Shown one piece after another: positions 51,872-54,024 of a stretch of DNA of 54,024 bases. A program made the translations under genes and the position numbers. Numbering within the stretch: position 1 is the first letter of the stretch; each line of letters begins with the position of its first letter. A model generated the notes under the pieces. That model saw only the letters and a list, made by a program, of their open reading frames with translations, was not told the DNA's origin and searched no databases. Source of the DNA: Lachnospira sp. (GTDB lineage Bacteria; Bacillota; Clostridia; Lachnospirales; Lachnospiraceae); NCBI GenBank assembly GCA_015057605.1, contig SVDX01000017.1, positions 1 through 54,024 of the forward strand, read 5' to 3'.

Positions 51872-53190
51872 AAAAGTTTATTTTGCTAAATTCTCCGATT
51901 TTTTGGGATGCTACAACTGAAAAAGAACAGTACTTATCACCATTAGGGTTAGGGTATATTGCCACATATTTGGAAAAAGCCGCTGTTAAAGTTGAAATTT
52001 TGGACTGTGTAAAAAAACAGCTTTCGGTAGATGAAATATTACAATATATACACAGTAATAAGCCAGACTATGTAGGAATAAATGTATTTACCCAGAATTG
52101 TGATATTGTTAGATATATTATTGAACATATTGAAATTAATTGTGAGTGTTTTGTAGGCGGTCAAGTGGTAAAATGTATTTATCAAGAACTGTTATCATGG
52201 AACAGTAAAAACACAATTAATATTGTTATTGGAGAGGGAGAATATATTATTCCTGCTATTGTTACGAAGAAATGCAAGGAAGTACCGATTATAAATATTA
52301 GTAATAAAAGAGTTTATAAAGTTGATAAATATTCTATGTATTTTCCGAACGATATTTCAAATCAGTCTTTAGATAGAAAATTTTTGTCAGACGAGATAAT
52401 TATTAATCACTATGGTGAACGAGAGGGTGCAATTATTACATCCAGAGGATGTGCGTTTGACTGTGCATTTTGTGGTGGAGCTAGAAGTTTAAATAAAGAT
52501 GTTACTATTAGAACAAGAAATGAGGAAAGCGTTATACGTGAAATAAGTGAAATATTAGCTATTTATCCAGATATTCAAAGCATTAGAATTTTAGATGATT
52601 TATTTTTGCGGAATAGAAGTAGTGTTGACATGGCTTACAGAATTTTTTCAACATTTCCACAAGTAAAATGGAGGGGAATGGTACATGCATTGTCGCTTGT
52701 TAATTCACTTGATAAGATAGGTAAATTACGTGATTGTAATTGCAGAGAACTATTTATGGGTATTGAATCTGGTTCAAATAAAATTAGAGAGAAAATAAAT
52801 AAATTAGGAACTATAGATGAGATACTAACCGTTGCAACAGAAATATTAAGAAATGGTATAGATTTAAAAGGATATTTTATTTATGGATTTCCACAAGAGA
52901 CGGAAGATGATTACAAAAGAACATTTAATTTAGCCCAAAAACTAAAAGAAATTGCTGATATGTCAGAAGGCAATTTTAGAACAAGTGTATTTCAATTTAG
53001 ACCGTATCAGGGTACAAAACTATATAGTGAAATAATTGAAAGTACTAGTATTATTCACGAATGTAAAGTGAATCAAGAAATAAGTCGTTTTGAAGGAAGA
53101 ACACAGTTTAATTTTGATTTTGGCAATTATAGTCTTACTTCTGATAAAGTGTTGAATGAATATATAATAAGAACACAGGAGATTGGATAA
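51868..53190 (+). CDS. Radical SAM enzyme with N-terminal B12-binding-like fold
   Basis: 440 residues: N-terminal Rossmann-like domain (1-145), radical SAM core with C195, C199, C202 (SRGCAFDCAFCGG), strand motifs MGIESGSNKIREKINK and YFIYGFPQETEDDY, and a short C-terminus. No DxHxxG, so cobalamin binding is uncertain. A TTG at 51868 is 6 nt after GGAGG and overlaps the upstream stop as TTGA; the ATG at 51856 would leave GGAGG inside the gene, so TTG is preferred. Substrate unknown; its neighbours suggest a nucleotide or base. Confidence 0.85.
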   Translation: MKKFILLNSPIFWDATTEKEQYLSPLGLGYIATYLEKAAVKVEILDCVKKQLSVDEILQYIHSNKPDYVGINVFTQNCDIVRYIIEHIEINCECFVGGQVVKCIYQELLSWNSKNTINIVIGEGEYIIPAIVTKKCKEVPIINISNKRVYKVDKYSMYFPNDISNQSLDRKFLSDEIIINHYGEREGAIITSRGCAFDCAFCGGARSLNKDVTIRTRNEESVIREISEILAIYPDIQSIRILDDLFLRNRSSVDMAYRIFSTFPQVKWRGMVHALSLVNSLDKIGKLRDCNCRELFMGIESGSNKIREKINKLGTIDEILTVATEILRNGIDLKGYFIYGFPQETEDDYKRTFNLAQKLKEIADMSEGNFRTSVFQFRPYQGTKLYSEIIESTSIIHECKVNQEISRFEGRTQFNFDFGNYSLTSDKVLNEYIIRTQEIG

Positions 53191-53739
53191 ATGATAGAAC
53201 AAATAAGAAGATGTCAAAAATGTGGATTATGTAAAAATCAGGAACCATTGTTAGATGGAACGAGGGAGTGCCAAATTATCTGGGTAGGATTATCGGCAAA
53301 GAAAGTGGAGTCAGATGAAGAGATTCCATTGTCTCCAGAAACTAATACAGGTATGTTGATAAAAAAAGTAGAAGACCTATGTGAAAATGTTACTACATAT
53401 AAAACAAACTTAGTTAAGTGTTTGCCTCTTAATGAACAGAATAAATTAAGATATCCTAATAAAAAGGAAATTGACTGTTGCTTTGAGAATTTAATGAATG
53501 AAATAGAAAGTATGTGTCCTAAGATTGTCTTTTTATTAGGTGAAAAAGTATATTCTTCGGTAGGTAAACATTTGAAAATACAATTTGAGAAATGGAATGA
53601 TTTTGAGTATTACTATAAAGAGTATAATCAGACCTACTATATTCCGGTGCATCATCCATCGTATATATATGTTTATAAAAGAAAACACATGGATGAGTAT
53701 GTACAAGGAATTGAAAAAATGATAAATGAATTGTTGTAA
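53191..53739 (+). CDS. Iron-sulfur uracil-DNA-glycosylase-like protein
   Basis: 182 residues on the plan of family 4/5 UDGs: cluster cysteines C8, C11, C77 (TNLVKC) and C96 (or C97), a family-like middle (LMNEIESMCPKIVFLLGEKV) and motif B VHHPSYI (153-159). Motif A, which normally reads GEAPG and holds the catalytic or water-activating acid, is here GLSAKK (33-38). So uracil excision is in doubt and another modified base, or a non-catalytic role, is possible. ATG begins immediately after the radical SAM stop. Confidence 0.8.
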   Translation: MIEQIRRCQKCGLCKNQEPLLDGTRECQIIWVGLSAKKVESDEEIPLSPETNTGMLIKKVEDLCENVTTYKTNLVKCLPLNEQNKLRYPNKKEIDCCFENLMNEIESMCPKIVFLLGEKVYSSVGKHLKIQFEKWNDFEYYYKEYNQTYYIPVHHPSYIYVYKRKHMDEYVQGIEKMINELL

Positions 53740-53908
53740 ATTAGGGGTTATTAATGCATATAAAAAATACATATTTTTTGCTGTTTCAAAGATTTATATG
53801 TTCTTTTAAATAATGATGGAATGTAATGTGAAGATGGATATTATTTGATATAGGAAGTTATAGTTAAATGTATTGGAGTACTTTGGGATGGTTTAGAGAG
53901 GTGAGCAC
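53740..53908 (+). other. AT-rich right flank of the cassette
   Basis: Holds an AT-only inverted repeat AAAAAATA/TATTTTTT (53762-53779) that may end cassette transcription, then about 90 bp without visible signal, then the right copy of the 23-bp repeat and a GAGGTGA ribosome site for the next gene. No gene seen. Confidence 0.5.
53873..53895 (+). repeat. Right copy of the 23-bp direct repeat
   Basis: Reads LEYFGMV and stop (TAG ends at 53896) in the same phase as the end of rlmD; only 2 of 23 bases differ from 51228-51250. The frame is closed by a TAG just five codons upstream, so only the rlmD tail is duplicated. Confidence 0.85.
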
Positions 53909-54024
53909 ATGGCATTAAACTATACGGTGTATCAGTATGACGGCAGCAGGAATGCGGTTGTTATGACAGATATGGAGGGCAAGCAACTTGTGATTGACTG
54001 TGATAAGGCAGAGGAGCAGGTTGT
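53909..54024 (+). CDS. Start of an unidentified gene cut by the window edge
   Basis: ATG at 53909 lies 6 nt after GAGGTGA; 38 codons are visible (MALNYTVYQYDGSRNA, then DMEGKQLVIDCDKAEEQV). I do not recognise it. Its codon use is less AT-rich than the cassette, so it is probably the original neighbour of rlmD. Confidence 0.6.
   Translation, partial: MALNYTVYQYDGSRNAVVMTDMEGKQLVIDCDKAEEQV

Overview
The window looks like chromosome from a low-GC, Gram-positive anaerobe of the Clostridia, most likely a Lachnospiraceae (Roseburia/Eubacterium/Lachnospira-like). The reasons are strongly AT-biased codon use, GGAGG-type ribosome binding sites, secreted proteins with lysine-rich Ig-like repeats, DUF6273, VanW and Rpn-nuclease families, and an RlmD carrying the extra C-terminal domain common in that family. 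This is inferred from composition and protein style; there is no rRNA to prove it.

Layout. (1) 132-2446: two GNAT proteins and a methyltransferase. (2) 2547-6716: a compact, probably anti-phage operon made of an AAA+ ATPase and a subtilisin-like protease (IetA/IetS type) plus two small accessory genes, followed by a decayed MobL-type relaxase (6763-8100) and an unidentified gene fragment, so the operon sits in mobile-element debris. (3) 8525-11947: a two-component system (RR-HK) with membrane partners, bracketed by two paralogous 2-TM proteins; two promoters share the same probable operator. (4) 12049-14600: a secreted transglutaminase-like protein, three tRNA genes (Phe, Gly-UCC, Gly-GCC) and a 99-bp GC-rich tandem repeat. 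(5) 14736-24874: a LURP-one-related protein, an ABC exporter with a PLDc_N-like protein, an XRE regulator divergent from an unusual Ser/Thr kinase, a zinc-ribbon membrane protein, a DUF6273 exoprotein and an Rpn-type nuclease with a heptad-repeat tail. (6) 24997-29393: argC, an HD-GYP phosphodiesterase and a sodium symporter. (7) 29570-51251: mostly core genes. These are serS; the truA to DEDDh-exonuclease operon (ABC ATPase, GNAT, patatin, radical SAM, nth); a VanW to trmL operon ending in two membrane-anchored proteins; a mutS2-RR-HK operon on the minus strand; and an HtrA-like pseudoprotease, yhaM and rlmD on the plus strand. (8) 51254-53739: a three-gene cassette (thymidylate-kinase-like, radical SAM, FeS uracil-DNA-glycosylase-like) inserted exactly after the rlmD stop codon and flanked by a 23-bp imperfect direct repeat of the rlmD 3' end. 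A gene cut by the window edge follows.

The two most interesting places are the four-gene IetAS-like operon and the kinase/radical-SAM/UDG cassette between rlmD end repeats. I recognise the first as a variant of a known system. I do not recognise the second as any described system; its gene content suggests nucleotide or nucleic-acid-base chemistry, and its insertion signature suggests accessory, possibly defensive, cargo.

In the entries, motifs, coordinates and repeats are read from the sequence. Family functions come from established knowledge. Roles deduced from context are marked as inference. No database search was run.
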